NCBI GenBank assembly: GCA_012513825.1
Contig: JAAZBL010000118.1
Location: 1-36,567, forward strand
DNA: 36,567 bases
Direction: 5' to 3'
Origin: Limnobacter sp.
Lineage (GTDB): Bacteria > Pseudomonadota > Gammaproteobacteria > Burkholderiales > Burkholderiaceae_E
Shown: piece after piece, positions 16,444-29,296 of the stretch
How the letters are laid out: each line of letters opens with the position of its first letter
Numbering within the stretch: the first letter of the stretch is position 1
The notes under the pieces: generated by a model
Database searches by the model: none
Told to the model about the DNA's origin: nothing
Seen by the model: only the letters and a program-made list of their open reading frames with translations
Translations under genes and position numbers: made by a program

Positions 16444-17882
16444 ACCCTGTCTTCGCGAAACTCCCGGCTGCACTCGCCGCGCTGGCGCTGGTCGGCGCCT
16501 GCGCCACGCTCGAACCCGAGCTCCCGCTCGCCGATCCGGCGATCCCGGCGGCCTGGCCGCTGCCACCGACGACGCCCGGAGCGGCCGAGGTCCCCGCGGA
16601 ACCGGCGCGCATGGGCGCCGACACCGTCGTCGCCGACGTCGGCTGGCGCGAGTTCTTCGCCGACTCGCGCCTGCAGGAACTGATCGCGCGCGCGCTGGAC
16701 AACAACCGCGACATGCGGGTCGCGGTGCTCAACGTCGAACGCGCGCAGGCGCTGTACCGGATCCAGCGGGCCGACCGCTTCCCGTCGGTCGGCGTGAACG
16801 CGATCGCGAGCCGTTCCGGAGGCAGCACCGGCCTGGGAATCGTCGAAGGGTATCGGGCCGACATCGGCATCGCAGCCTTCGAGCTCGACCTGTTCGGCCG
16901 GGTTCGCAGCCTGAGCCAGTCGGCGCTGCAGCAGTACTTCGCGCAGGAGAGCGCCCGGCGCAGCGCGCAACTGAGCCTGGTGGCGGAGATCGCAAGCGCC
17001 TACCTGACGCTGGCTGCCGACCAGGAACTGCTGCGCGTCGCCCAGGCGACGCTGAAGAGCCAGGAAGAGTCGTTCCGGCTGACCGAGCAGCGCCACCGGC
17101 TCGGTGCGGTCTCCGGTGTCGACCTGGCCCAGGCCCGCACGACCGTCGAGACGGCGCGCGCCGACTCGGCGCGCTTCGCCGGCTTCGTCGCCCAGGACCG
17201 CAACGCACTGGCGCTGCTCGTGGGCGGGCAGATCGAGCCCGAACTGCTGCCCGGTCAACAGGGCGGCCGCGTCAGCGGTCTCGGTCCGCTGCCGGCCGGC
17301 CTGCCCTCCGAGGTGCTGCTGCGCCGCCCGGACGTGCTGCAGGCCGAATACCTGCTGCGCGCCGCCAATGCGAACATCGGTGCGGCACGCGCGGCCTTCT
17401 TCCCGTCGATCACGCTCACCGGCAACGTCGGCTCGCTGAGCACCGAGCTGTCGGACCTGTTCAGCGCCGGCACCGGTGGCTGGAGCTTCGTTCCGCAACT
17501 GCACCTGCCGATCTTCCAGGGCGGACGCCTGCGCGCTGCACTCGGCGTCGCAAAGGCCGAGCGCGAGATCGCGCTGGCCCAGTACGAGCGCGCGATCCAG
17601 ACCGGGTTTCGCGAGGTGGCCGACGCGCTGGCCCTGACGCGCACGCTCGCCGAGCAGCGCGAGGCGCAACTCGCGCTGCTCGACGCCGCCAGCGAGGCCT
17701 ACGATCTTGCGCAGGCGCGGTACCGCGCCGGCCAGGACAGCTTCCTGACGACGCTGGACGCGCAGCGTACGCAATACGCGGCCGAGCAGGCGCTGATCAC
17801 GACCCGGCTGGCCGAGCAGATCAACCGCGTGTCGCTGTACAAGGCGCTCGGCGGCGGCTGGGTCGAGAGTTCCGGGTCATGA
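16440..17882 (+). CDS. Outer-membrane efflux channel lipoprotein (OprM/NodT family)
   Basis: The TolC-like channel completing the tripartite pump. The 480-residue protein has a signal peptide and lipobox VGAC near residue 21, so it is a lipid-anchored outer-membrane factor. It shows the internal duplication of the family: two outer-membrane-efflux repeats, with [20 protein letters not shown] and [19 protein letters not shown] in the first and [20 protein letters not shown], then [14 protein letters not shown], in the second. The ATG overlaps the pump stop (ATGA), and its own stop overlaps the TetR start in the same way, so the three genes are tightly coupled. Confidence 0.94.
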   Translation: MNPVFAKLPAALAALALVGACATLEPELPLADPAIPAAWPLPPTTPGAAEVPAEPARMGADTVVADVGWREFFADSRLQELIARALDNNRDMRVAVLNVERAQALYRIQRADRFPSVGVNAIASRSGGSTGLGIVEGYRADIGIAAFELDLFGRVRSLSQSALQQYFAQESARRSAQLSLVAEIASAYLTLAADQELLRVAQATLKSQEESFRLTEQRHRLGAVSGVDLAQARTTVETARADSARFAGFVAQDRNALALLVGGQIEPELLPGQQGGRVSGLGPLPAGLPSEVLLRRPDVLQAEYLLRAANANIGAARAAFFPSITLTGNVGSLSTELSDLFSAGTGGWSFVPQLHLPIFQGGRLRAALGVAKAEREIALAQYERAIQTGFREVADALALTRTLAEQREAQLALLDAASEAYDLAQARYRAGQDSFLTTLDAQRTQYAAEQALITTRLAEQINRVSLYKALGGGWVESSGS

Positions 17883-18508
17883 GCGAAGCGCGCGACCAGC
17901 ACGCGAGCCGTTCGCAGGCGGAAAGCAGCAGCCGCGCGGCGCAGCAGCGCGACCGCATCCTCGGCGCGGCGCAGCGCTGCTTCGTCGAACACGGCTTTCA
18001 TGCCGCCAGCATGGCGAGGATCGCCGAAACCGCCGGCATGAGCCCCGGGCTCATCTATCGCTACTTCCACGGCAAGAACGAGATCATCCTGGCCATCATC
18101 GAACGGCAGCTGGCCGAACGCCAGGAAGACATCGCGCGGCTGCGCGGCGCCAGCGGCCTGGTGTCGGGCCCGGTCGAGGCCTTCGAACAGTGGCGCGACG
18201 GCAATCCCGGCATCTTCAACGCAGCCCTGTTCCTCGAGATGAGCGCCGAGGCCACCCGCGATCCGCGGATCGCCGGGGCGCTTCGCGAGGCCGATCTGGC
18301 TTCGCGCAAGTCCTTCCGCGACTGGATGAGCCGCAGCGTCGAAGAGGGCGGGCTCGGCATGCCGGAGGACATGACGGAGACGCGCGCGATCATCCTCGAA
18401 TGCCTGTACGAGGGCCTGGCGATCCGCGCAGTGCGCGAACCCGACCTCGACCCGGATACGCTGCGCAAGGCACTCGCCGAGTGCCTGCCGCTGCTGCTCG
18501 CCCACTGA
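17879..18508 (+). CDS. TetR/AcrR-family transcriptional regulator
   Basis: A 209-residue TetR-type repressor. The N-terminal helix-turn-helix lies at about residues 41-66 (MARIAETAGMSPGLIYRYF, then HGKNEII), preceded by a charged extension of about 20 residues. The C-terminal ligand-binding domain is helical, with an AALFLEMSAEATRDPRIAG segment like that in repressors of RND operons. It is the last gene of the efflux operon (ATGA overlap with the channel gene) instead of being divergent as acrR usually is. It probably binds the palindrome at 11914-11933 and so represses its own transcript. The inducing ligand is unknown. Confidence 0.92.
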   Translation: MSEARDQHASRSQAESSSRAAQQRDRILGAAQRCFVEHGFHAASMARIAETAGMSPGLIYRYFHGKNEIILAIIERQLAERQEDIARLRGASGLVSGPVEAFEQWRDGNPGIFNAALFLEMSAEATRDPRIAGALREADLASRKSFRDWMSRSVEEGGLGMPEDMTETRAIILECLYEGLAIRAVREPDLDPDTLRKALAECLPLLLAH

Positions 18509-18559
18509 CAAGGAGCGCCGCGCCGGGGCGCGCTGGCGCCGCGGCGGGGCGCGCTGCGC

Positions 18560-21476
<2,917 letters not shown>

Positions 21477-21501
21477 GCGCAGAACCCCGTGGACCGAGGC
21501 G

Positions 21502-22944
21502 TCAGGCCGTGCGCCGGCCGCTGCCCAGCGACGCGGCAGCCGATGCGGCTGCCGCGGTCGTCGCCCCGCCGGCGGCGGGGCCCGGCCGCGGCGGCGAGCC
21601 GGCCGCAGCCGTCGAGCCGGCCGATGCCGGCGACGAGACGCTCGCGCGCGGCACCGGACCGACCGAACCGGCTGCCCTGAAGGCGAGGCCGATCATCAGC
21701 ACCTGTGCGATCGCGATGCCGAACCAGACGCCGGCAGGCGAGCCGCGATCGAGGACCAGGCCCAGGATCGGCGGTGCGATCGACATGCCGAGATCGAGCC
21801 CCGAGTAGACGACGCCGTAGACGCGCCCGGTCGCGCCGGGCGGCGCCGCGCGGCGGATCAGCAGGTCACGCGACGGATTCGCGATGCCGGCCGACAGGCC
21901 CATCAAGGCGAAAGGCACCGGCATCATCGCACCCGGCCAGGGCACGAAAGGCAGGCTGACGGCGATCAGGGCCGCGACGCCGAAGGACAGTCCGATCGTC
22001 CGTTCGGCCCGCGACGGATCGGTGGCGGCGAATCCGCCGACGATCATGCCGACCGCACTGGCGAGCATGTAGGCGCTCAGGCACAGCGCGACGACGGCCA
22101 GCGGCACCTCGTGCAGCTGGCGTGCCGACTCGGGACCGAAGGTCTGGACGCCGCCCAGCGCGAACGCGCTGGCGAAGAAGAACGCGAAGCTGTACCAGAC
22201 GGCAGGCAGGCGCATGAAGTCGAGCTGGCCGGCCGCAGCCGAGGCCGTGGCCGCCGCCGGGGCCGTGGCCGCCGCCGGGGCCGCCGCCGGGGCCGAGCCC
22301 GCCTCCGAGGCCGCGGCCTCGCGTTCGTTGCCTGCGGCGCTCGGCGGCGCCGGACGCCTCGCATCGAGGAGCTCCCGCCGCCAGGCGACGATCGCCAGCA
22401 TCAGCGCTGCCAGCACCCCCGCACCGAAGAAGGCCGTGCGCCAGCCGCCGAGCTGCGCGAGTCCGACCATGTAGACCGGCGCCAGCGCCCAGCCGAGACT
22501 GCCGGCGACGCCGTGCATCGCATAGGCATGGCCGAGCCGCGCGCTGCCGATGCGCGCATTCAGCACCGAGTAGTCGACCGGATGGAACGGCGCGTTGCCG
22601 AGACCGATCAGCGTCGCGCCGACCAGCAGCCATTCCCACGACGGCGCCAGGCCGAGCACCAGCGCACCGGCGGCGAACGACGCGAGCGCGGCCTGCATCA
22701 CCGGTGCCGGACCGACGCGGTCGACGAGGAAACCGGCCAGCGCCTGCCCGATGCCCGAAACGGTGAACAGCACCGTCATCAACAGGCCGAGTTCGGCATA
22801 GCTGAGGCCGAAGGCCTCGCGCAGCCACGGGAACATCGGCGGCAGCACCAGATGGAAAAAGTGCGAAACGCCGTGTGCCGACGACACCAGCGCGATCACC
22901 GGGGTCTCGCGCCCCGCCCCGGCCACCGTCCTTCGGTCGCTCAT
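21502..22944 (-). CDS. MFS transporter (Fsr-like group)
   Basis: A 480-residue major facilitator with about twelve membrane segments. The N-terminal half starts ALVSSAHGVSHFFHLVLPPM, recalling the fosmidomycin-resistance (Fsr) and related MFS groups, and contains a GFLVDRVGPAPVM loop at the usual TM2-TM3 motif A position. The central cytoplasmic loop after REILLDAR-like residues is expanded into an Ala/Pro-rich low-complexity tract encoded by an 18-bp tandem repeat (22243-22290). The C-terminal tail is also Ala/Gly/Ser-rich. It follows the D-threonine-aldolase-like gene by 102 bp on the same strand, so transport of an amino acid or hydroxy-amino acid is possible, but the substrate cannot be assigned. 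Confidence 0.8.
   Translation of the reverse strand: MSDRRTVAGAGRETPVIALVSSAHGVSHFFHLVLPPMFPWLREAFGLSYAELGLLMTVLFTVSGIGQALAGFLVDRVGPAPVMQAALASFAAGALVLGLAPSWEWLLVGATLIGLGNAPFHPVDYSVLNARIGSARLGHAYAMHGVAGSLGWALAPVYMVGLAQLGGWRTAFFGAGVLAALMLAIVAWRRELLDARRPAPPSAAGNEREAAASEAGSAPAAAPAAATAPAAATASAAAGQLDFMRLPAVWYSFAFFFASAFALGGVQTFGPESARQLHEVPLAVVALCLSAYMLASAVGMIVGGFAATDPSRAERTIGLSFGVAALIAVSLPFVPWPGAMMPVPFALMGLSAGIANPSRDLLIRRAAPPGATGRVYGVVYSGLDLGMSIAPPILGLVLDRGSPAGVWFGIAIAQVLMIGLAFRAAGSVGPVPRASVSSPASAGSTAAAGSPPRPGPAAGGATTAAAASAAASLGSGRRTA
22243..22290. repeat. Short tandem repeat in the MFS gene loop
   Basis: An 18-bp unit (GGCCGTGGCCGCCGCCGG on the plus strand) occurs twice in direct succession at 22243-22260 and 22261-22278, followed by a 12-bp partial copy (22279-22290). 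Units are multiples of 3, so copy-number change keeps the MFS frame. The product is an Ala/Pro/Thr loop between the two halves of the transporter. Confidence 0.85.
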
Positions 22945-23046
22945 TTCGGCTCGTCCTCCTGCAAACGTCGGATGTACTTCAATGCTTGTGCCGCTGGCGA
23001 ATCGCTTCGCTGCAAGCAGCTCCCCGAAACCGTCGCCCGCAACTGC

Positions 23047-24180
23047 TCAGCGCGACGCGCCGCGCGGCAGCACCGGCCAGACCGCCTCGACGCGCTCGCC
23101 GCGATACGCGACGATCCAGTCGTGCAGGTTGACGGTCGGATCGCAGTGGCCGGGGTCGAGCATGACCCGCTGGTCGAGCGCGAGCGCCGCCGCGCCTTCC
23201 AGCGGTTCGACGACCGCGTGCTCGTCGGACAGCCCGCGCACCCGCCACAGCGGGTCGCGCATTGCGGGCAGCCCGGAGTCGACGGCGAAGGCCTTCAGCC
23301 CGGCGTCGAGCACCGCGTGCGAGGCGCGGCGGCTGATCACCGTGGCCATCACGCCGAGCGCCTGGCGCAGCTTCGGCGCACGCGGGTCCGCGTCGTTGGC
23401 GCGGTAGTCGAGGTCCATCAGCGCGTAGGAACCGGCCTGGATCTCGGTCCAGACGCCGGCGCCGGCTTCGTTCGGGAAGCTGCCGGTACCGCCGCCGCTG
23501 ATCTCGGCGATCTCGTGGCCGGCCGTTTCGAGCGCCGCGCGGAAACGCCGCGCTTTCGACGCCGCATCGGCGATCGCGTCGGCACGCTCGCCGGGTCCGC
23601 GGTAGTGCTGCGCGCTGCCGTGATAGGCCTGCAGCCCGCGCAGTCGCAAGGCGGGCGCGGCGGCCGCGATGCGCGCGGCGATCGCGAGCGCCTGCTCCGG
23701 CTGCTCGACGCCGCAGCGTCCCTGCCCGACGTCGATCTCGATCATCACGTCGACCCGGGCGCCCTGCGCTGCACAGGCGGCGGCCAGTCGGTCGACCGGC
23801 TCCGGATCGTCGACGCAGACGGCAATCCGCATTCCGGACCGGGCTGCGAGTGCAGCGAGCCGGGCCAGCTTGGCCTCGGCGACGACCTCGTTGCTGACCA
23901 GGATGTCGCGTACGCCGGCGGCGGCGAAACCCTCGGCCTCGCCGACCTTCTGCACGCAGATTCCCTGTGCGCCGGCAGCGAGCTGCCGCAGCGCCAGCTC
24001 CGGACAGCGATGCGCCTTGCCGTGCGCGCGCACGGCAAGGCCGGCCGCTGTCGCCTGCGCGTGCAGCGCGGCGACGTTGGCGTCGCAGGCGTCGAGGTCG
24101 AGGACCAATGCCGGCGTGTCGATCGTGTCGAGACGGTCGCCGGCGCGCGCAGGCGGCGCTACGAAGGGAAGATCGGCCAT
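23047..24180 (-). CDS. DSD1/D-threonine-aldolase-like PLP enzyme
   Basis: A fold-type III PLP enzyme of 377 residues. The Schiff-base lysine is K55 in RAHGKAHRCPELA. The AYHGSAQHY and SGGGTGSFP segments fit the TIM-barrel phosphate and substrate region. The C-terminal beta domain carries PGHCDPTVNLHDW (H345, D347), the divalent-metal site of D-threonine aldolase and D-serine dehydratase relatives. Expected reactions are retro-aldol cleavage of D-threonine or D-3-hydroxyaspartate to glycine or glyoxylate products, or D-serine dehydration; the sequence alone does not choose. The ATG is 5 nt after the lolA stop, so it is read with ftsK-lolA. The MFS gene follows. Confidence 0.87.
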   Translation of the reverse strand: MADLPFVAPPARAGDRLDTIDTPALVLDLDACDANVAALHAQATAAGLAVRAHGKAHRCPELALRQLAAGAQGICVQKVGEAEGFAAAGVRDILVSNEVVAEAKLARLAALAARSGMRIAVCVDDPEPVDRLAAACAAQGARVDVMIEIDVGQGRCGVEQPEQALAIAARIAAAAPALRLRGLQAYHGSAQHYRGPGERADAIADAASKARRFRAALETAGHEIAEISGGGTGSFPNEAGAGVWTEIQAGSYALMDLDYRANDADPRAPKLRQALGVMATVISRRASHAVLDAGLKAFAVDSGLPAMRDPLWRVRGLSDEHAVVEPLEGAAALALDQRVMLDPGHCDPTVNLHDWIVAYRGERVEAVWPVLPRGASR

Positions 24181-24185
24181 CGCTG

Positions 24186-24878
24186 CTACTGCCTGACGGT
24201 ATCGACGCCGGGCGGCGGCGTGAAGCGGAAGTCGTCGGGCGGGATTCGCGCATTCCGCTCGATGCCGGTGAAACCGAACACCGAAACCCGGCCGAACGCG
24301 TCGTTGACTTCCATCGCCGCCGGCAGCCCGTCGCGAAAGCCGATCGCGATCCGGTCGAAGCCCTGGTCCGCCGACTTCGGCAGCGCCTCGACCCAGGCGA
24401 TACCGTCCTGCTCGCCGAGGTCTTTCAGCTCGAAGCCGCGTTCGAGCTCGGCCGATCCGAACAGGATCGCCGCCGGCGTCGAACCGAGCGCGTCGCCGAG
24501 CTCGCGGATCGTGACCTGGTTCAGGTCCTTGTCGTAGAACCAGAGCTGCTTGCCGTCGGCGACCATCAGCTGCTCGAACGGCCGCTGCACGTCCCAGCGG
24601 AACTTGCCCGGGCGCTGGAATGCGAATTCGCCGCTCGTCGATTCGAGCGTCTGGCCGCCGGCGCGCAGCACGCGCTGCGTGAACTCGCCGCGGGCGCTTT
24701 GCGTGTCGGTCAGGAACGCCTGCAGCTGGGCCAGGCCGTCGGCGGCCCGGGCGCTGCCGACCGGCAGTACGAAGGCCGCCACGGCCAGCCCGAGGGCCAG
24801 CACGGCGGCCGCGGACGGACGGAACGCGGCACGCCGATGCGGCTGCCGGCAGCCCGTTGCGATGATTCGACGATTCAT
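24186..24878 (-). CDS. lolA: Outer-membrane lipoprotein carrier protein LolA
   Basis: LolA carries lipoproteins through the periplasm from LolCDE to LolB. The 230-residue precursor has a long Arg-rich N-region, a hydrophobic core (AAAVLALGLAVAAFVLPV) and a signal peptidase I site after ARA near residue 46. The mature part has the family pattern: LTDTQSARGEFTQRVL, GEFAFQRPGKFRWDVQRPF, EQLMVADGKQLWFYDKDLNQ and ending VFGFTGIERNARIPPDDFRF. It follows ftsK by 121 bp, as in many proteobacteria. The next gene downstream is normally rarA, but here the aldolase-like and MFS genes intervene. The long N-region suggests the true start could be slightly later, though no other ATG is close. Confidence 0.93.
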   Translation of the reverse strand: MNRRIIATGCRQPHRRAAFRPSAAAVLALGLAVAAFVLPVGSARAADGLAQLQAFLTDTQSARGEFTQRVLRAGGQTLESTSGEFAFQRPGKFRWDVQRPFEQLMVADGKQLWFYDKDLNQVTIRELGDALGSTPAAILFGSAELERGFELKDLGEQDGIAWVEALPKSADQGFDRIAIGFRDGLPAAMEVNDAFGRVSVFGFTGIERNARIPPDDFRFTPPPGVDTVRQ

Positions 24879-24938
24879 GCCGGCGAAGGTATCACGCGAG
24901 ATGCCGACGCTTTGCCGAGCCCGCGAACCGTGCGGGCC

Positions 24939-24964
24939 ATCGGGCCGGCAATCGGCGGCCCGAT
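24939..24964. terminator. Hairpin in the ftsK-lolA gap
   Basis: A perfect 9-bp inverted repeat (ATCGGGCCG/CGGCCCGAT, 8-nt loop) lies 35 bp after the ftsK stop on the minus strand. No T run follows, so it may only stabilise mRNA or weaken read-through into lolA. Confidence 0.3.
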
Positions 24965-24999
24965 CGTTCGAATCGCGCGCGACGGCTCGCAGCAGCGAA

Positions 25000-27417
25000 T
25001 CAGTCCGCCTGCTGTTGCGGCACCAGCAGCTCGCGGTTGCCGTTCGACGCCATCGGCGACACGAGCCCGGACTTCTCCATCTGCTCGAGCAGCCGCGCGG
25101 CGCGGTTGTAGCCGATCCTCAGGTGGCGCTGGACCAGCGAGATCGACGCGCGCTTGTGCTTGATGACGACCGCGACCGCCTGGTCGTACATCGGATCGGC
25201 CTCGCCGTCGACGCCGGCTTCGGCCAGCGTCTGCGACAGGCCGCCGAAGCCGACCGCGCTGCCCGAGTCGACCTCCTCGGGTACGCCCCCTTCGAGGATG
25301 CCCTCGACGTACTGCGGCTCGCCGCCCAGCGTGCGCCAATGCTCGACGACCGCATGGACCTCCTCGTCGGCGACGAACGCGCCGTGCACGCGCATCGGCA
25401 GCCCGGTGCCCGGCGGCATGTACAGCATGTCGCCCTGCCCCAGCAGCGATTCGGCGCCCATCTGGTCGAGGATCGTGCGCGAGTCGATCTTGCTCGACAC
25501 CTGGAACGCGATTCGCGTCGGGATGTTCGCCTTGATCAGTCCGGTGATCACGTCGACCGAGGGGCGCTGCGTGGCGAGGATCAGATGGATGCCGGCGGCG
25601 CGTGCCTTCTGCGCGAGCCGGGCGATCAGCTCCTCGACTTTCTTGCCGACGACCATCATCAGGTCGGCGAGTTCGTCGATGACGACGACGATCTGCGGCA
25701 ACCGGCCCAGCGGCTCCGGCTCGTCGGGCGTCAGCGAGAACGGATTCGGGATCAGCTGCTCGCGCTTCTCGGCTTCGGCGATCTTCTGGTTGTAGCCGGA
25801 CAGGTTGCGCACGCCGAGCTTGCTCATCAGGCGGTAGCGGCGCTCCATCTCGGCCACGCACCAGTTCAGCGCGTTGCCGGCGTGGCGCATGTCGGTGACG
25901 ACCGGCGCCAGCAGGTGCGGGATTCCCTCGTAGGTGCTCATCTCGAGCATCTTCGGGTCGATCAGGATCAGTCGCACCTGCGAGGGTTCGGCCTTGTACA
26001 GCAGCGACAGCAGCATCGCGTTGATGCCGACCGACTTGCCCGAGCCGGTGGTGCCGGCCACCAGCAGGTGCGGCATCTTCGCGAGGTCGGCGACCACCGC
26101 ATTGCCGGCGATGTCCTTGCCCAGCGCCATCGTCAGCGGCGACGCGCTGTTCGCGTAGACCTGCGAACCGAGGATCTCGGACAGGCGGACCGTCTGGCGG
26201 CGCGCGTTCGGCAGCTCGAGCCCCATCAGGTTCTTGCCGGGGATCGTTTCGACGACGCGCAGCGAGACCAGCGACAGCGCGCGCGCCAGGTCCTTCGACA
26301 GGTTGACGATCTGGCTGCCCTTGACGCCGGTGGCCGGCTCGATCTCGTAGCGCGTGATGACCGGACCGGGCTGCGCCGCAACGACGTTGGCCGCGACGTT
26401 GAAGTCCGACAGCTTCTTTTCGATCAGCCGCGACGTGTATTCGAGCGTTTCGGCCGATACGCTTTCCTGCATCTCCGGCGGCTCGTCGAGCAGCGACAGC
26501 GGCGGCAGCTCGGTATCCGACGGCAGCTCGGAGAACAGCACGGTCTGGCGCTCGGCCTCGGCGCGCTCCGAGCGCTCGATGCGCACGACCGGCGGCTCGA
26601 TGCGCACCGGCGGCGCCGGGTCCTCGTCGAGGATGCGACGCTTGACCTGGACCTGTTCCTCGCGCTCGCTGGCCGCGGCCTCGCCGATGCGCCGGTCCTT
26701 GCGCGCCGACAGCGCCGAGACGACGCGCAGCGCGAGCCATTCGATGCCGGCACCGATCCGCTCGAAGATCGTCAGCCAGGACCAGCCGGTCCACAGGCTG
26801 AAGCCGGCAGCGATCATCGCCAGCAGCAGCAGCGTGCCGCCGACGGCACCGAGCGCGTCGAGCGTCGGCGTGGCCAGCACGCTGCCCAGCACGCCGCCCG
26901 GCGCGAACGGCAACGCGTAGTCGATGCTGCCGAGCCGCGCCGATTCGAGCGCCACGCAGCCCGCGAGCAGCAGCGCGAAACCGAGCCAGCGCTCCCAGGC
27001 GAAGCGATCGTTGGTGACCGGCGCCGGTTCGCTTGCCGCGCCGCGCCGCGGACGCACGGCCGGGCGCGGCGCCGCCGCCGCGCGGGCGGCCGCGCGCAGG
27101 CGGCGCATGCCTCGGAACACCGAGACGAACATCGCCGCGGCGATCAGGTAGGCGCTCAGGCCGAACAGGTACAGCAGCAGATCGGCGAGCCAGGCGCCGA
27201 CCCAGCCGCCGGCATTGCCGACGACGCTGTCGGGCGCCGCGCGCGACCACCCGGGATCCGACGGGTCGTAGGTCGCGAGGATCAGCAGCAGGAACAGCGC
27301 GAGCACGGCCAGCGCCAGCCAGCGCGTTTCGTGCAGCAGGCGCAGCGCGCGCTCGGGCAGTACGAAAGCGGAATTGCGGCTGTTGCCGGACAGCGTGGAC
27401 GACGAGGAGCGGGACAT
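25000..27417 (-). CDS. ftsK: DNA translocase FtsK
   Basis: FtsK pumps chromosome DNA at the division septum and activates XerCD at dif. The 805-residue protein has an N-terminal membrane domain with about four helices ([18 protein letters not shown] through [17 protein letters not shown]), then a short charged linker. The alpha/beta RecA-like motor follows, with Walker [15 protein letters not shown], Walker [15 protein letters not shown] and the [14 protein letters not shown] segment. At the C-terminus is the winged-helix gamma domain ([20 protein letters not shown]) that reads KOPS. The linker is much shorter than in E. coli, as is common in betaproteobacteria. It begins 10 nt after the Crp/Fnr-type gene on the same strand. 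Confidence 0.96.
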   Translation of the reverse strand: MSRSSSSTLSGNSRNSAFVLPERALRLLHETRWLALAVLALFLLLILATYDPSDPGWSRAAPDSVVGNAGGWVGAWLADLLLYLFGLSAYLIAAAMFVSVFRGMRRLRAAARAAAAPRPAVRPRRGAASEPAPVTNDRFAWERWLGFALLLAGCVALESARLGSIDYALPFAPGGVLGSVLATPTLDALGAVGGTLLLLAMIAAGFSLWTGWSWLTIFERIGAGIEWLALRVVSALSARKDRRIGEAAASEREEQVQVKRRILDEDPAPPVRIEPPVVRIERSERAEAERQTVLFSELPSDTELPPLSLLDEPPEMQESVSAETLEYTSRLIEKKLSDFNVAANVVAAQPGPVITRYEIEPATGVKGSQIVNLSKDLARALSLVSLRVVETIPGKNLMGLELPNARRQTVRLSEILGSQVYANSASPLTMALGKDIAGNAVVADLAKMPHLLVAGTTGSGKSVGINAMLLSLLYKAEPSQVRLILIDPKMLEMSTYEGIPHLLAPVVTDMRHAGNALNWCVAEMERRYRLMSKLGVRNLSGYNQKIAEAEKREQLIPNPFSLTPDEPEPLGRLPQIVVVIDELADLMMVVGKKVEELIARLAQKARAAGIHLILATQRPSVDVITGLIKANIPTRIAFQVSSKIDSRTILDQMGAESLLGQGDMLYMPPGTGLPMRVHGAFVADEEVHAVVEHWRTLGGEPQYVEGILEGGVPEEVDSGSAVGFGGLSQTLAEAGVDGEADPMYDQAVAVVIKHKRASISLVQRHLRIGYNRAARLLEQMEKSGLVSPMASNGNRELLVPQQQAD

Positions 27418-27427
27418 CGACAGCCAG

Positions 27428-28102
27428 TCAGCTCACGTAGGAGTCGATCTTCTCGCGAAGCAGCATCCGGCCTTCGGGCAGCGGGACCACGAAACCGTCG
27501 GTTTCGAGCCCCTTCATCACGCGCGAGACCATCTCGCGCGAGGCACCGATCATCTTGGCGATCTCCTGGCGCGGCAACCGGTTCTTGACGATGCGCTCGC
27601 CGTCGACGTCTTCGGAGAAGTCGAGCAGCACGCGCGCCACGCGTCCGTAGACGTCGAGCAGCGCCAGCGTCTCGATCTTGCGATCGGCTTCGCGCAGCCG
27701 CGCGACGAGCTGGCGCATGATCGCCATGCAGACCGTCGGGCTCTGCTCGAGAATCGCCTTGAAGCTGGCCTTGTCGATCGACATGAAGTCGCAGGACTCG
27801 AGCGTGATGATGCTGGCCGAGCGCGGCGCGTCGTCGATCATGCTCATCTCGCCGAACCAGTCGCCGGACCCGAGCACCGACAGGATGACCTCCTTGCCTT
27901 CGGAGTCGGACCGCTGGACCTTGGCGCGCCCCGACAGCAGGATGTACAGCGACTGCGAGGGCTCGCCCTCGGAGACGATCGTGCGCCCGCGAGGGTAGTT
28001 GCGCCGGATGCTGCCCGCGGCCAGCCGGTCGAGCTGCAGGTCGTCGAGACTGGCCAGCAGCGGAACCCGCCGCAGGAATAGCTTGTTTTCTTGCTGTCGC
28101 AT
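27428..28102 (-). CDS. Crp/Fnr-family transcriptional regulator
   Basis: A 224-residue regulator with an N-terminal cyclic-nucleotide-binding beta-roll and a C-terminal winged helix. The phosphate-binding cassette keeps the key residues: [20 protein letters not shown] has the Gly-Glu and Arg-Ser of cAMP-binding CRP, so a cyclic nucleotide is a plausible ligand. The N-terminal cysteines of FNR are absent, so an Fe-S cluster is not expected. The recognition helix region is [23 protein letters not shown] 28102 is preferred over the in-frame GTG at 28108 because GAGG lies 5-6 nt before it. Placement 10 nt before ftsK suggests co-transcription. The gene is divergent from trxB. Confidence 0.9.
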   Translation of the reverse strand: MRQQENKLFLRRVPLLASLDDLQLDRLAAGSIRRNYPRGRTIVSEGEPSQSLYILLSGRAKVQRSDSEGKEVILSVLGSGDWFGEMSMIDDAPRSASIITLESCDFMSIDKASFKAILEQSPTVCMAIMRQLVARLREADRKIETLALLDVYGRVARVLLDFSEDVDGERIVKNRLPRQEIAKMIGASREMVSRVMKGLETDGFVVPLPEGRMLLREKIDSYVS

Positions 28103-28151
28103 ACCCACCTCATGTGAAGGCCGCTCGCGGCCGCGACATTGTCCTGATCCC

Positions 28152-28157
28152 TATAAT
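28152..28157 (+). promoter_or_regulatory. Possible -10 box of trxB in the divergent region
   Basis: The 192 bp between the Crp/Fnr and trxB starts hold no gene. A perfect TATAAT on the plus strand lies 137 bp before the trxB ATG, without a good -35 (the best, TTGTCC, is too close at 7 bp). A GGCCG/CGGCC hairpin at 28119-28132 lies in the regulator leader. I see no CRP-like TGTGA palindrome. Confidence 0.3.
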
Positions 28158-28225
28158 TCTGCCTGAGCCGCCGCGGATTTCATAAACCGCTCAAGGAATC
28201 GCGCCGCAAGTCGATGATTTCCTGA

Positions 28226-29254
<1,029 letters not shown>

Positions 29255-29296
29255 CCGGCCCCGCTGCCGGACAAGGAACGGGACGGAGCTCGCGTC

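Noticed and set aside
11926-16566. A very long open frame (over 1500 codons) on the minus strand opposite the RND adaptor and pump genes
   Set aside because: It is rich in Arg, His, Asp and Gln with no family pattern, and mirrors the codon bias of the strong plus-strand RND genes. It is a shadow of high-GC coding.
18509-18559. Bidirectional terminator between tetR and serS
   Set aside because: The 51 bp are almost all G and C with many possible pairings but no clear unique stem and no T run.
28111-28160. CRP- or FNR-type binding site between the regulator and trxB
   Set aside because: No TGTGA-N6-TCACA or TTGAT-N4-ATCAA palindrome could be seen; only GC-rich hairpins and a TATAAT box.
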